Below are positions 46,936 to 59,891 of a stretch of DNA of 64,000 nucleotides, in pieces. Both the position numbers and the translations under genes were made by a program. The stretch comes from Hoplostethus atlanticus. Taxonomy: Eukaryota > Chordata > Actinopteri > Trachichthyiformes > Trachichthyidae. A model generated the notes under the pieces. That model was not told where the DNA came from. It worked only from the letters and a program-made list of their open reading frames with translations, and made no database searches. Each line of letters begins with the position of its first letter. The first letter of the stretch is position 1. The stretch spans positions 4,851,001 to 4,915,000 of the forward strand of contig JAXDDX010000013.1 of assembly GCA_034670405.1 (NCBI GenBank). The letters run 5' to 3'.

Positions 46936-49233
46936 ATGCTATGCCACCGGCGAGGGAAGCACTGTGATCTATGTTCGCTTTGTTTTTCCACCTTGTAGTG
47001 GCCACAAAAAACGGTACAGAAGGTAAAGAAAATAAAAAGACTAGAATAAAAAAAACCCTGCATCATGTTTGTTGCTGCTCTGGCCCTGTTGATGGTGAGT
47101 TTACCAGCGCTACGGCTGCAGGCTAGTGTCTAGGGTCTGGCATTTGCATTCATTTGAATTACATGTTGTGAAGTGCCAAACTGGTGAGGGCAGCACACTG
47201 GCCACGCACTGCCTGCATACCAATGGAGACGGAGAGGTGCTCTACAGCTCCGTACAGGCCTATAGCCCTGCACCGGCATGGCAGATATTGTAGCTCTGTG
47301 TGTTCATTTTTATATGTGCAGAAAAAGGCCTGTTATATTTGGCATGTTGCTACGGAAACTGGTCTCTAGTTAAGAAGTATTGTTCCCTCTTCCGCAAAGG
47401 GTGGAACAAATTACACCAAGACACTATTGCTTTCTTCAATTTCATAAGTATCCCCTTGGCATCAGACGTAGGTGCAGCGGAGGCTAATGCCATGCTAAAG
47501 AGCACAGAGTGAACTCTGCAGCGAGCAAGTCATTATTTTTCATTAAACAAAGCCACACAGTAATCACTCTGCCTGTGGAGGCAGATTCAGCTGACCAATG
47601 ACTAATGTGTAGCAAATGCACACGCACACACATGCATGCAAACACACACACAAAAGGCATGCGCACACACACACATTCAGCAGCTCTGGAGGGTATTGTG
47701 GGACAGACAATATGGATATTCAGTCCCTAGGATAACACTGCCCCTGTAGGCGGTAGTGGCACTTCAGCTTGGTGAAAATAATTGGGTTAATTTAGCCATT
47801 TAGTGTAATGACGCCCCGAGACAGTGTCCGAAACATTGACGGCAACAGCAACAACAATAGTAGCAACAGAAAGTGCAGCAGCAGCAGCAGCTATACCACG
47901 GCACCGCCACGCTCAGCGGCAGGCCGGCTAGCAGCCTCCATACTGTTTACCTTTATCTCTTTCTCTGGGGCACTTCTGTCCAAAGCCCATTTATTTTTAA
48001 TTGGTTTCCAGCATTTGTCTGCATCTTTGTTTACGTCTCTGCGGCCTCCGATAAGCAAGGCAATAATGGGGAATTAATTTGAATACATTTACAGTGGTAG
48101 CTAAAATGTCAACCTTTAAAAAAATAAAATAAAAAACATTATCACCACACAAATGCAGTATTGTTTTCTAGAACGCAAGTATGCAAGTAAGCTCTGGTAC
48201 TTTTTTTTTTTTTTTGTAGTTCCATGTAGCACTTAAATTTCCATACGCGTGCTAAGAAAGCAGCTGGTGTTGCTGGCGAGACTTGCATGTAGCTCGACAC
48301 ATGTCAGAGGGCAAGGAATACATATCAGAGCCAGCTGGGGGTTGGGCTTCAAATCAGCCCCATTGAGGCTCCGCAATAGCTCTCTCCCCATGGTGCCATA
48401 GCTTAGCTCAGAAGTGGATGGAGCAATTTTCACCGAATGCAAGATACAGAGGCTTGCAGCCCAGCGGCCGCACCGGTCCCGCGCCGAACAAACCGATAGG
48501 AGAGTTATCGCCGCGTCAAGGCCGGGCGTTAAGATGAAGCACTTTTATTGGATCTCGACAACGCGACACAACACGCTTTTCTCTGCTCGTCTCTGAAGTG
48601 GGGAGGGTCGTCCTCGGGGTGGGAGGTGAAGTGGGCTATCTCGGGAAGTGACAACGAAACGTCACTCCGACTTGCTTCCATAATTCAACGGGATTCTGGT
48701 TGATACAGGATGTTGGGGAGGGACTCAAAAGTGGCCGGGTCGGACCAGAACAAACAAAGGCAGTGCTCATAATCTTGTCAGGGTGCAACTATGATGTCCG
48801 TGTATGGATACACCACAGAAGTAACAGGGTAAAGGAAGTAAAAGTAATGGGATTTTGTTATAAGAATGGTTACAGTTCCTGATCTTTTGAGTTTCAAGTC
48901 TGCTGATGCCGGGTGAAACGTTGAAGAACTGTTGACGGGGTTTTAATGGGAAAGTAGATTTCTACAAGCTGCTCAGGTCGGGACAGCAGAAAGCCCTATT
49001 TTGTTAAGTAGTGCCTTTAGATCGTATCGTGGTGACTTCAGTTACAATATTTGTAATTCTGTGACCGACAGTGACCAAGACCATGCCTGATGATAGAATG
49101 ACACAATATTGAACAGAATATTTTCTTCAATTTTCCTTTAAAATACCTTCAGATGGCTGGAAAGACTGTCTGCCGGCTTGCCTTCCCCCTCGCTTTCTCC
49201 TTGTCATTTTTTTTTTTTTGGGCTTCCCTAAGG

Positions 49234-49434
49234 CAGCGGTTGTCAAAGTGGGGTTCAAGGACCTCCAGGGGTCCTTAGGGGGTTCCAGAGGGTACCCATC
49301 AAAATGCAGAATAGTACCTTCACTGTAGTTTAATACACCAGAAATTATTCCAGTTAGAGAATGTATAAGAACGACTCTCTGGTCTGGGGGCCCTCGTGTG
49401 TCTGTTTGGGGGTCCCAGGCATGAAAACGTCCTG
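49234..49434 (+). mobile_element. hAT MITE with 8-bp target duplication
   Basis: The left end cagcggttgtcaaagtgggg is the typical hAT/Charlie-like terminus. The right end reads aaaacgtcctg. Flanking 8-mers ccctaagg (49226-49233) and ctttaagg (49435-49442) agree at 6 of 8, the expected hAT target duplication. The 201-bp body is G-rich (ggggtccttagggggttcc). Confidence 0.7.
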
Positions 49435-52400
49435 CTTTAAGGTGTTGTTTTTCTGTGGACATGAAGTTACAACACGGGGCAGCTTACAAAACAAGTGGAG
49501 GTGATTGTGGGGGGGCGGGGGGGGCGTGGGGGGAGTAGAATCTACATCCCATATTCATCTAATCATGTCCGAATAAACGTGAACACATTCATCAGGCCTG
49601 ATGGTTTCCCCCCAGTGCTGTGTTATGGGGGGACTCGGGCCTGCAGCATTAGTCAATGTGACAGAGGAGTGGAGTGGAGGAGGGGGGGGGGGCAGTACCT
49701 CCATGGTAATGACACGTCCCTATGAAGCGCCATATGGATCAGCGGCCTTTATGGGCCCACCTGCTTTAATGCCGAGGGGCGGGGCAGGAAGGGGTGGTTC
49801 TTTTAATAGCATACGTGTCCTCTTACCATGCTGGGGCCTGAGATGAAGCCATATCAGGTGTGTGTGCTTGAGGGCGTGGTTGTGGCTTCACAGTCTAAAG
49901 GTGGTGGTGTACTAAAGACGGAGTCAAAGATGGCGGCACGTACGACTTGTGTGTACTCACTGCGGCTTGGCATTTTCATTTATTTACACACATTTCCCCC
50001 TTTTTGAAGATATGTTGCATGTATTCGCATTTATAAATATTTATACCAGTTGGTCCACATAATATATGGACATATGAAAACAAGAAAACACCCTGGACAC
50101 GCCAGAGACAAACACACACTCACATTCACAGCTCAAAAATGTAATCTCAGACGCAAACTGTCTCAGCACGCCATTCATTCTGAAGAGGTGACCACAAGAT
50201 GTTAGCATGGAGACGGAAACAAAACCGGAACCAGAAACAGAGACGCTTTTCCACAAGATCTCTTAGACCAGTTGCAGACGGCCACACAGCGGAGGCAGGT
50301 GTGTGAACAAGCCCGTGCACGACGCAGAGGCCGAAGTTTAATTTGTTCTGGCAGTAGCCTTTTAATGTGTGCGATGGGAACGATCAAGCAATTTCTCAAA
50401 TCCACAGCCCCCTTATCGGACAGTACGTTTGAGCATCGCGTACGGTTAGGGCTTTGCTTAAGAGGTGCGAAAGGAACAGCGAAAATGTCAAGAGCGTGCA
50501 GAGCTCTCTCAGGGATTGTAGAGGAAAACCATCCGCTGCAGAAATGTATAAGTGAATTATTTCAACTGATGTCAGGCTTATACTAAAAGACCTCATGAAT
50601 CAGCTCCACAACACCGATACATAGTGAAGGTTTGGAGTTGTTAAGTCAATGGGGTTTCTGTGGCCATTTCTGCTGGGGGGTGAAAAGCCATTTGATACCA
50701 GAGGTGTTGAGGAAGACCCGTAGTCTCGCAGCTACAGCTTGAGTTAACTGTTTGCTAAGTGTGTGTGTGTCTCTTAATGGCTGTCCTGAAATAGCTGCAC
50801 CACGGGGACTTGTAATAAGTTGTACTCTACTGGATCATACATTGGCGATGGTAGGAGGGGGTGGGAGCACTGGGAAGGCTTTCTCACCACTGGTATCGAC
50901 TTGGAGAGACCGGTCTCTTCTGTGATATTAGGGTGAGGGTAACTCGACATTGACTTGCTGAATGTAAATAATCTCTCGATACCGCTATTTAATTTGACAG
51001 TTTTTTCAAAATGAAGCATCATTTTAAAAAACGAGACCCCTAATTACTGTATTTGAGACGGTGTAATGCTTTTAAGGCCTTAAAATGACACACTTAAAGA
51101 CTTCTGCACACTTGAAAATCAATCAAGTGTAGGAGTTCCTAAGTTTTTCAGCCACGAAACATTATAACTTATAACATGTTGTAATGGAAGGCTGAAAGCA
51201 GGTCACTCAAAACTTGAGGTCTGTATTTTTCTAGCTTTTTTTTTTTTTTTTTTCAATGACAGGCAGGCATCCAGGCCGAACTGCCAGCAGATCAGAAGTA
51301 CTGTAGCATGTCCAGAGCTGACCAACACCAGTATGGCTTATTTCTCTGGGAGGAAAGAGCGCTAGGGGGATTGATGAACACAACCCGCCGACGAGTCCAG
51401 GTTGTGAAGTATTTCATGAAAGACAAATCAAACAGTGAGATTGACTCAGAAAATTGCTTTTCCAGTAGAAATGAGTTGTTCGCAAACGTGCAGGGAAAAT
51501 TGGAAGCCCGTGGAACATTGTGTCCTGGAACCTTACACGGAAAATGATCAAAGCCTGAAGGAATTACTCTTATTAGAATACTGAACAAAGTGTACAAAGG
51601 CACGATTTTAGTCAAGAAACTTCTCCCAGAGTATGAAAGTAAGGCAAAGGCAGTTTAAACAGCCTTGAAGGGAGGAAAAATCCACCTTAAAGCCCTGAAC
51701 ACTGTTTACAGTCGTTGCATTTCTGGGCCCATTTTGTTGTTTGGTGGTGTATTTTTCATTTTCTTCTCACGGATAACTGGCCAAATGTAGATGACGTGAC
51801 ATCATGTTGATATATTTCCAGTGCAGCTACAATGGAGTTTGATAGCAGAATTCTTTCACTACCTAAAAACATCAGTAAACGTTGGTATCAGCCCCTCAGA
51901 ATCAAAGAGGCTTCTAGTCCCAGCACCGTGCAGCGATGTTCAACAGCGTCCACCGTCCGTAGCCTCAGTAGACCAGAATGCAGTGCGGCCACAAGACATG
52001 TTGCGTTTTGAGTAAGGGATATGCAACTCACCTTTTTTTCTCAACTGCCTGCAAAAACCTCTTACTTACTACTTACTCTTATAACCCACCGCTGAATGGA
52101 AGCTACTTCACGCCCCTTCTCTTGGGGGTTGTCTCAAGTCATTCTGGGAAACATGGGAAAGCACTAACTGAAGTGGAAGTAGATGCAAACACTTCTCACA
52201 AAATAACATGGACATCGCAAATTGATCTAGCGGCGTAAAGAGTATCCAAGGCTTGGGTTTTTTTTTTTCTTGAACTATAATGATGGAGCCATAATCACCA
52301 TAATCAACAGAGATTTGCTTGCCACAGATGTATGGCCCGCACTTGTCAAGGCTATAATGAATTTTGTCTTTCTGTGGATGGAAGTGTCCATACATCCTCT

Positions 52401-52899
52401 TTTCATATGTGCACCAGCACAGACAAAAGACAATTTAATTTACCTGCATCTAATGAAAAGGCAATTTGGTGCGTGATAGCGTGGAGATGGAGTAGGACGC
52501 CGGCGTACACAGACAGGCATCTCATCTCTCTCATAGGTTGGAGGGCATAAATGGATGTGCTTGCCATGCACACCGCCTCATCTCCAAGTTCCCAGGGGCG
52601 ATCCTAGTAGCCACAGGACTCCTATAACCAGACAGCGGCTTGCAAGCACAAACGCCATCATTTCTGAGCCACCTCGCTCAATAGCGTCTCACTTTGAACA
52701 CGGAGCTTGTTAAAGGAACTCAGAGGGAACCGTGACCAAGAGAGTGGCCGAGAGTCTTGTTTGTTCAAAATGCAATATAATTCGAAAATGTGACAACTAT
52801 GTTTACATGCCGGCGTCACTCGGGTTTTATTCAGGTTCACCTGTTTGCACCAACCTTTGATGCCCTGTGATTGAGTCCCCCCTGTTGCCATTAATAAAC

Positions 52900-53235
52900 T
52901 AGTTGATGGAATATTCCCTGGCCCTCTTTGAGCAATAGGAGCTTACTTCTAATACAGGGGGGAGAAATGATGATGCTATTAGTAAGTACTGCTCACTGCC
53001 ATGTTTTTTGTTGACATCAAAATGTACCCGTAATGCAAGTCTGACGGCGAGAGATGGCCGAGTACCAAAAGTGAAAGCGGTAAGACGCTTCCGCAGTAAA
53101 CTGTTTAATATGGGAGCAAGCCAGCCGTCCTAGCCAGGTTTCTCATAATCACGACTACGAGCTTACGAGTTATCGTAACCCAGTTATGATGTTTACATAC
53201 GCCGAGCTAAAAACCTGGTTACACGAGTAGCGGGT
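52900..53235 (-). repeat. dispersed repeat pair, copy 2
   Basis: This is the reverse complement of the family at 42545-42860. On the plus strand it reads ttgacatcaaaatgtacccg and ggtttctcataatc, then continues into cgtaacccagttatgatg. It lies 10 kb from its partner in inverted orientation. Confidence 0.55.
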
Positions 53236-53499
53236 TACGAAGGGAATTCTCTGTTCTCTCCAGTTATTTGGGAGAGGCCAACTATGGGGGAAAAAACATG
53301 GATTAGATGGCTCAACAACAGTATCTCATCTTGAAAACGAAGCTCAAGAAACGGTTCTATAAGACTCCATGTCTGTTCAAAATGAAACACTACGGCGACG
53401 GCTACGCTGTTGTCTTTGGAAATGACAGAACAGCTGGTAAATTGAGATCCCGTGACACCTTGAAACAGTAACCAAAAGGCGCCCTAAATTATGTCGAAG

Positions 53500-53830
53500 C
53501 AGTCCTTTTTGCAACGCGGCTAAGTGGCTGCTTCTCCCGCCGACGCCGTGAGGATTCGAGAAGCACACCCTCTAATTGAGCAGCGGCATGTCCGAGCATG
53601 CCTGGTCCCTCAGCTGGCGTCGCCCGCCGGCCTCATCTGCCGTCACACCGGGGACGGCTCCCCCACCCCCCCCCGCTATCTGGGGCTTTGGCCACACTTC
53701 CACACATCTCACCTCCTCCTGGCCCCTGCGCTCCTAATAAACCTCCCCCCATCCCCCGGTGACCGCCTCGGCCTGTCCGGGCTCCAAAACCAGGTTTCCG
53801 CAATTACCGATCACCGAGGCCTGGTGAGCT
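53500..53830. other. GC-rich block in intron 3
   Basis: Unusually GC- and CpG-rich sequence (ctcccgccgacgccgtgagg, ggcgtcgcccgccggcc) with C-runs. An open frame crosses it but shows no known domain, and its composition explains the lack of stops. It is a possible regulatory element. Confidence 0.3.
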
Positions 53831-56179
53831 ACGAGTTGTAGACAGAAGATGTTCTCGCCGTCTGAGAGCGTGATTTGATGTTTTGGGCGTGTTCATTTCG
53901 GACCCTGACTGGAGTGCTGCATTGGACCGGATAGTAAATGTTTGGTGGAAGAGCACGAGGCTGTTGGGCAGGTGGCCGGGGGCTCCCAGGAGGCTCGGCG
54001 GTTGCAGCTTTTGAGAGGCGAACCCCCACCAGAGTTACCCAAACGGCTCCAACTCACTCCCTAGAAAGCTCTACCCATCCAAATGCTAACAAGAGAGCAG
54101 AAGCCGAGTGTGTTTGTGTGCATTTTGAGCAGATGCTCGTGTTGTAAATATGGGGGGGATGCCATTTGTTTTAATTTTGTTGCTTTCAGGGGGAAGGGGA
54201 AGTGGGGAGGGGGGGGATTATGCTCTGAGAGAGAGCAGCCATTCGAATGCCATCAAACTCTGAGAGAATTCAGTTCATTCCCTTCTCCTGCGGCCTTTTG
54301 AAAGCCTAGCATTTATATTTTGGGCATTTGGCGTCGGAAATGATCTTCCCTGACAACTTCAGTAACCTCAAACTCACCCCCGCCCCCCCCCTGCATAGGT
54401 AAAGATGTCTAGAAATCCTCTGCAGTAATACTGACTGAGCAAGACACGTACTGAAGGTAAACTGCAAGAAAAAAGAGAGTGAGTGAGAGAGAGAGAGAGA
54501 GAGAACAGTGAACGAGTTGCGATAGTAAAACATCAAATCCAGTGTAGACATTGTAAAATGGTGTGGGGCTTTGCGGGGAAGGTAATCTCTCTGACGCAGC
54601 GTCGCTCTGTTCCCTAGTCAAACTGATTTGGAAACTATCAGCGCTTCTTCTTATAAATTTCCCCAGTGTGGAAAGCAATGCATACAAAATGAAGCCAGGC
54701 GTATTTATCTGCCGGACTATCCTGCCTCGCGGTTTCGGACAAAACCCCTATCCCAACCCGCCTGCCCTGCCGGAGGGGGGAAGGAAATGACGCTCGACCC
54801 TTTACTGCACTTGTCCCAAGACATTTCTACATATATCCATTAGATTACAGATGACAAATAGACACCGATATGACTCGGCCGGCTGGGGGATCGGCCCAGC
54901 TGTGATAGCTAACAACAGTTTCTCCCCTCCCGAGGTTTCCTATTGTTTGTTAGTGTTTGTTAAAGCACAGGGTGGGTGAGGATAAGGGATTCACTGCAGC
55001 ATGAAGTGGATCAGAGAGAGTGGAAGGGGTGGGGGGGAGGAAACTTTGCAGCGCCGGGTGTAAAATCGACTGCTGATGGCTGTCCCCCCACCCCACCCTC
55101 CTTCTCCATTCAATTAGACGGAGGTACAAAATGTTCTCTTCTAACATAGTTGTACAAAATGGACACGTTATCCCACCCCTCCTGCACAGTTCGTCTCTGT
55201 CCCGTTCTAAGTGACAGTAAGCATTTGTGACTGAGGAAGAGGGAACCAAAAAAAAAAAAAGAGCTGAGAATGTAAATGGCTTCTTTCAAATGCAAGACAA
55301 AAGGAGAGAGTAAAAAAGCAAAAAAGCAAAAAAAAAAAAAGCCACAGATTCATTGTCAGTTTAATTTCAGAGCTGTGATTCATTATGGAGTGCAAGTCGA
55401 TTCCCCCCCCCCCTCGCTTTTGTGGCAGCCTTGCTTCCCCTAGCCCTTGCATATTTTTCCCCTTGCAGTGCATAAGTACTTTGGAAAAAAACCTAATTAA
55501 AATGAACTTTGCGCTCTGTGATGGGTGGATAATTGTTGCAAGGCATCGGCGTGTGTAATTGAGGCTGTATTTGTTTTCTATTACAGCGTGCAGGTTTACC
55601 TTGTAAATGGCTAGATTTGCATTTTTTTTAATTTTTTTTTTTGCAGGCCGGTTATGCGTTCTGGCAGGCACCCTGTCAATTTATTTGAAAGCTATCAAAT
55701 CATTTTCAACATGGCATGACAGTGATATTGTAAGAGGTGTTTTACCAACGTACTTTTACTGCTGCGGAAGAAGTAATTAAAGTTGCTTTTTTAAGAGTGC
55801 AAGAATTGTAATTGTATAATGGCCATAAAAGTTATGAGCGCTCCACGTACAGAAAAGAAAATCCCCAGCATTTTTTTTTTTTTTTTTGCTGCAAAACCCA
55901 ACTGCAATCCAGTCAGGATGCAGGATTTGTGCTGCCCGGCGGTGGTGGAGGTCCTCCTCTAGCCCGGTAGTAAAGTAAACCTTTCTTTGTTACCTCCCCA
56001 AGGCGTAATTAGACGCAACCAAAGAGGGAGATCAATTCAGAACATCATAATATAACACGCGGCAAAGCTGTTAAATGATTCTCCGGAGCTTTTTCCAGAG
56101 GTTCTGCGGTGAGAGCAGCCAGTCGACGTCTCGGGAGCCGGGCTGGTGTCTTAATAGTGAAGTCGTCCAGAACATAGCC

Positions 56180-56312
56180 AGCTCTCTTTCCCTCTACCCA
56201 CTTAGCCCTGGGACTGCAGCCTATCCCAGCATGCACCGAGACACCCTAGACAGGTTGTCAGTCCATCACAGCGCGCAACGTTCTTTGAGCAATTTAGAGG
56301 CTGGCTTGCATC
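56180..56312 (-). repeat. dispersed fish repeat ('ctaaattg' family), left piece, split by an insertion
   Basis: On the plus strand it reads gcctatcccagcatgcacc, ggttgtcagtccatcacagc and caatttagaggctgg, the inverse of the family seen at 9805-10060. The other half lies at 56770-56870. Confidence 0.55.
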
Positions 56313-56765
56313 AGGGTGTCTGCAGGTCGTGAAAAAGTCAAAGTCTTAAATTCAGCTTTAGATGTCTTTTTTAAAGTTGCGATTTCTTGGTGCGCTGTTT
56401 TGTTTTGTTTTTTTCTAGGGGAAATCCGCCCAGTCATGCACACCTGTGTCTACAGTTTTCATTTTCATGTTCATTTCAGTGGAGAAATTGGTCTTTATAA
56501 TTCATTCTGGCAACTGACAACAGCTGGCATAAAAAGGTCTTGGAAAAAGTACCGTGTGAGGCAGAGAAGGGCTCTTCAATTCTGAGTCTTTGTTTGCGGA
56601 GTGCTGAGCCAAAACATTTAAATCCAATATATCTACTACTGGTGAAACGAGAATATTGTATCCAGGTGTTTATTTTCCCCAATTTTGGATGTACTACTAC
56701 TACTCTTTTTTTGTTGGGGTAGTTATGGCCTTTAAAAAGTTTTAGACTTTAACTTGAAATGTCTT
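56313..56765 (+). mobile_element. hAT-like non-autonomous element (copy 7), nested
   Basis: It opens cagggtgtctgcaggtcgtg followed by aaaaagtc and has cttggtgcgctgttttg and ggcataaaaaggtcttgg, like copy 4. It separates the two halves of the dispersed repeat. The junctions share ttgca (cttgcatc versus ctttgcac), a plausible worn 8-bp target duplication. Confidence 0.55.
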
Positions 56766-56769
56766 TGCA

Positions 56770-56870
56770 CCGTGGGAGGAAACCCAGAAAAGGCCGTGGA
56801 TCGAACCTGCATCCTTCTCGCTGTGAGGCCACGGCGCTAACTAACCTCCACGCCTGTCTGTTTCCTCTCA
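56770..56870 (-). repeat. dispersed fish repeat, right piece, split by an insertion
   Basis: It reads gggaggaaacccagaaaagg, ggatcgaacctgcatccttc and tcgctgtgaggcc on the plus strand, the inverse of the 'gcctcacagcgagaaggt' head of the family. Together with 56180-56312 it makes one older repeat. Confidence 0.55.
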
Positions 56871-57972
56871 GCAATTAATGACCTTTTATTAGTTGGACCT
56901 TTTCTGTATACCGGCTGTCTGGCCTGTTGGTGTCCCCGTGTGCCTCAGCCCCATCACTGCTTTAGAGGAAAGGCCACCGCTTTTCATGACGCCTGTCCCC
57001 GTCCCTGCAACGGGAATCCACCATGTCTCTGACTAACATACCACCTGCTATGAGCAAATTAAATATTGACTTCTCGTATCGACTTGTAGATCTAATTTGA
57101 AGTGATTGCGGATGAGCAATAATGGTGCAGAAAAAGAGTCGGGGGGGCACGGGGGGGCTTTTTAATGGGGAGCTGTCTGCCACTCGTTAAGGGCGCTGTA
57201 ATTGGCTGGATGACCAAATCATGAGTTGGTGAGAGGACTAGGAGAGGCGGAGGTCTTCTCGGGGCCACGTCTATTCAGCGTTCGCAGCAACATGCTGAAT
57301 CGCTTCTCCACCCGCCTGCTTTTCGCTCAAAAACACAGAATTGTGCCTGCCGTTTCGAATTGAAAGGGGGGAAAATGGAAGGAGAGAGTTACAGCGAGAG
57401 TGGGGAATTTTGAGAAAAAGAAAGTGAGAGCAATTGAAAGGACTGGGTAATTGGCATGTAAGCGAGGAATTGATGGTGGAGAACCAGCTGAGTTGATGAC
57501 GGCACCAGTCAATGGGACAGGTTTGGAAAAAGGGAAGAAATAAATGAGAGAGAAATGGCTTCTGTTGACGAGAGCTGCAGCCTCCCTGGAGCCCCCATGC
57601 TGTGGTCGGAATAGCCCCCATTCAGAATTGCTCCCATCTTCCTCCGGCATGATGTACACCAATAGCTGCAGTAGCGTCATCTGACCAGCAGGTACAACTC
57701 CCCACCGAGCTGCACACTGAGGCTCAGACCCGCTGTTTGGAGAAATGGAGCGTTTTTCATTCAAATCCACCATGTCAATATTTGCCTGCCTGCCCGAGCC
57801 AAACACCACAGATATTGGAAGCCGTCACACTTGGCAAGGCGAGGAAAAGAAGGGGGCAAGACAAAGAGAGTGAAGAGTGGAGATGCACTTTAGAAAGCAA
57901 TGGAGTTCCTCGCTTCCGCCGCAGATAGTCACTGTGATGGTTTCAGTCAGAGAGATAACGCTGTAAAACTAG

Positions 57973-58300
57973 CGCTTAAAGCTACGCTAAGCAATTTAAG
58001 AGCTGCATTTTGAAGGATTTCAATACCCAGAAATCCCGTCAGGTGATGTCAGTGAACTGAAATGTCACTTTTGGATTTTGCTGTTTGATTCATCACTTCC
58101 ATTCATCTCATTGTAGTTGTTGCAGTTTCCCTTCGACTACCAGTGGCATCAGTGAGCGTATTGCTCGGAAGCACAGTATCGGTGATGAAGCAAGACGTCT
58201 GTCGGCCATCTTTAATTTCATTATAATGGAGAGTTTTGGGCATTTATGACATTTTGAGTTGGAAAAGCTGAAAAAAATGGAGACTGTTCTTTTCCTTTTT
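57973..58300 (+). mobile_element. relative of the CTTAAAG-ended element
   Basis: It opens gcttaaagctacgctaagca followed by atttaa. The stretch ttcaatacccagaaatccc then gtgatgtcagtgaactg matches the inverse of 34150-34206. The right end is not defined. Confidence 0.45.
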
Positions 58301-58391
58301 GTCGATAAAGAAATGATGCAGTAAATAGAGATGGAAACACGTTTGTCGACTAGAAAGAAAAGGAAAGAGTTAAGTGAGGTTTGGAAGCCAC

Positions 58392-58440
58392 TTGATCGTG
58401 GTGTCTATGTTATGTCTCTTAACAGGGGAAGTTAACCAAA
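58392..58440. repeat. isolated end of the foldback family at 30940-31975
   Basis: The text ggtgtctatgttatgtctct then taacaggggaagtta resembles tggtgtctatgttctcatca then cttaacagggaagttg at 31937-31970. It is only one end. Confidence 0.45.
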
Positions 58441-59130
58441 AACTCGGTGTATCCCCTTTTAAAAACGGAGCATCTGATTGGACGTGATGGCCGTTATCTG
58501 GTATCCGGTTGCCTTCACGGCTCAGCGGGCTTCAAGGTCTTCCCCTTCATGTCCAATCTTCATCATCATCATCTCCTCCTCTCTCTCTGCAACACAGAGC
58601 TTAATTACACACCGGGCGCCAAGTGTAGGATCAACACTTGGTTAACCACGCTCTCTCTGTTTGGACAAAATGGGTGTTTGCAGGTTCATTTGCATTAACC
58701 GTTCACTTTGAGCAATGATGCTTGCTTTGCGGTTCCTCTTCATTTTCAACAGCCCCCAGACAGCAGTCATTAGCTTGCCTATCTGTCTTTGGCACACTGG
58801 CGCGCAGTGTTTAGTCAAGCTTCAAAAAGTTAGAGGTTATTGTAATTTGTGGTTGAGTAAATGGGGAAACAAAGGGATCGCGACGACCGGATGGTGAACC
58901 TGCATGAATGTGACAGACGAGGGGGAAAAGTCCGGCAGACCTGGAGGAGGATGGGGGGTGGTTCTGATGGAGGACGGTGATGTCACTTGGGTTTAGGGGT
59001 ACAGGATGTTCCCCCAAGGCCGTTATACCTTGGCATTCATGCTTCTCGTGCGTCTCATGATGACTGGGCGGCTGAAAATCCTGATCGGTTTCTGCACGAT
59101 GCATTAACCAGCGTGAAGGCCTCACCCAAT

Positions 59131-59170
59131 AAAGTGTGTGTGTGTGTGTGTGGTGTGTGGTGTGTGTGTC
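59131..59170. repeat. GT microsatellite, interrupted
   Basis: gtgtgt runs broken by two ggtg interruptions. Confidence 0.9.
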
Positions 59171-59698
59171 CTCCCTCCTGCCCCAGGCTGTACTGCCCCC
59201 TCAGAGGAAGGGTATTGGGTAGGGGAATTCCCTTTGTCACCCTCAAAACTCCCCCTGGGGCGACGGCAGGAAGTTCTCAAACATCTATGAGGAGGAGGAG
59301 CTACTCCACTGCCACAGTCTTCACTGTTTTCCAGAAAAAAAAAACGTTAAGGAGACTTTAATTACAAAAGCTTAAAAAAGTTGCAATTACATTAAACTTT
59401 ATCGATCCCTGTGGTGAAACTGGGTCATTGCAGCAGCAAATGGTAATAGAGTAAATAAGAATAGGGCAAATGGGGGTTATATAAACAGAACGCATTTCAA
59501 CACACAGTATATTAAGTACAAATAGATGAATGAAAGTGTAAAGTGTAAAGTAGCAGCAGAACTTACTAAGACAGAAAGACAATGTTAGATCTACACATCA
59601 TTTATAAAAACTATTATCAAATATCAATAGACAACAATGAGGGGAATGTGAGAGTGAGGAAAAAGTTCAGTTACTTTCTCAATGGGTTTCCCCACTAC

Positions 59699-59767
59699 AG
59701 TGTGTGTGTGTGTGTGTCATGTGGCTCTTTTGGCGCATGGCATTTAGCTCTTTTGTGGTGTGTTATG

Positions 59768-59810
<43 letters not shown>

Positions 59811-59859
59811 ATGTGGCTCTTTTGGCGCATGGCATTTAGCTCTTTTGTGGTGTGTTATG

Positions 59860-59890
<31 letters not shown>
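59699..59890 (+). repeat. 92-bp tandem duplication including GT microsatellites
   Basis: A 53-bp unique block starting catgtggctcttttggcgca occurs at 59718-59770 and again at 59810-59862, apparently identical. Each copy is flanked by GT tracts (three in all). The period is 92 bp. The identity points to a recent duplication by slippage or unequal exchange between the GT tracts. Confidence 0.93.

Positions 59891-59891
<1 letters not shown>

Noticed and set aside
46778-47026. 82-codon plus-strand frame considered as a phf21b exon
   Set aside because: No resemblance to the PHF21B linker or PHD finger, and no acceptor-donor pair with a fitting phase was found.
51046-51115. Another hAT-like copy in minus orientation (aaggccttaaaatgaca)
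   Set aside because: Only a short AT-rich phrase matches and neither terminus could be found.
53524-53841. 105-codon plus-strand frame in a GC-rich block
   Set aside because: No domain, no repeat-free homology recognised, and the composition explains its length. It does not match any expected PHF21B exon.
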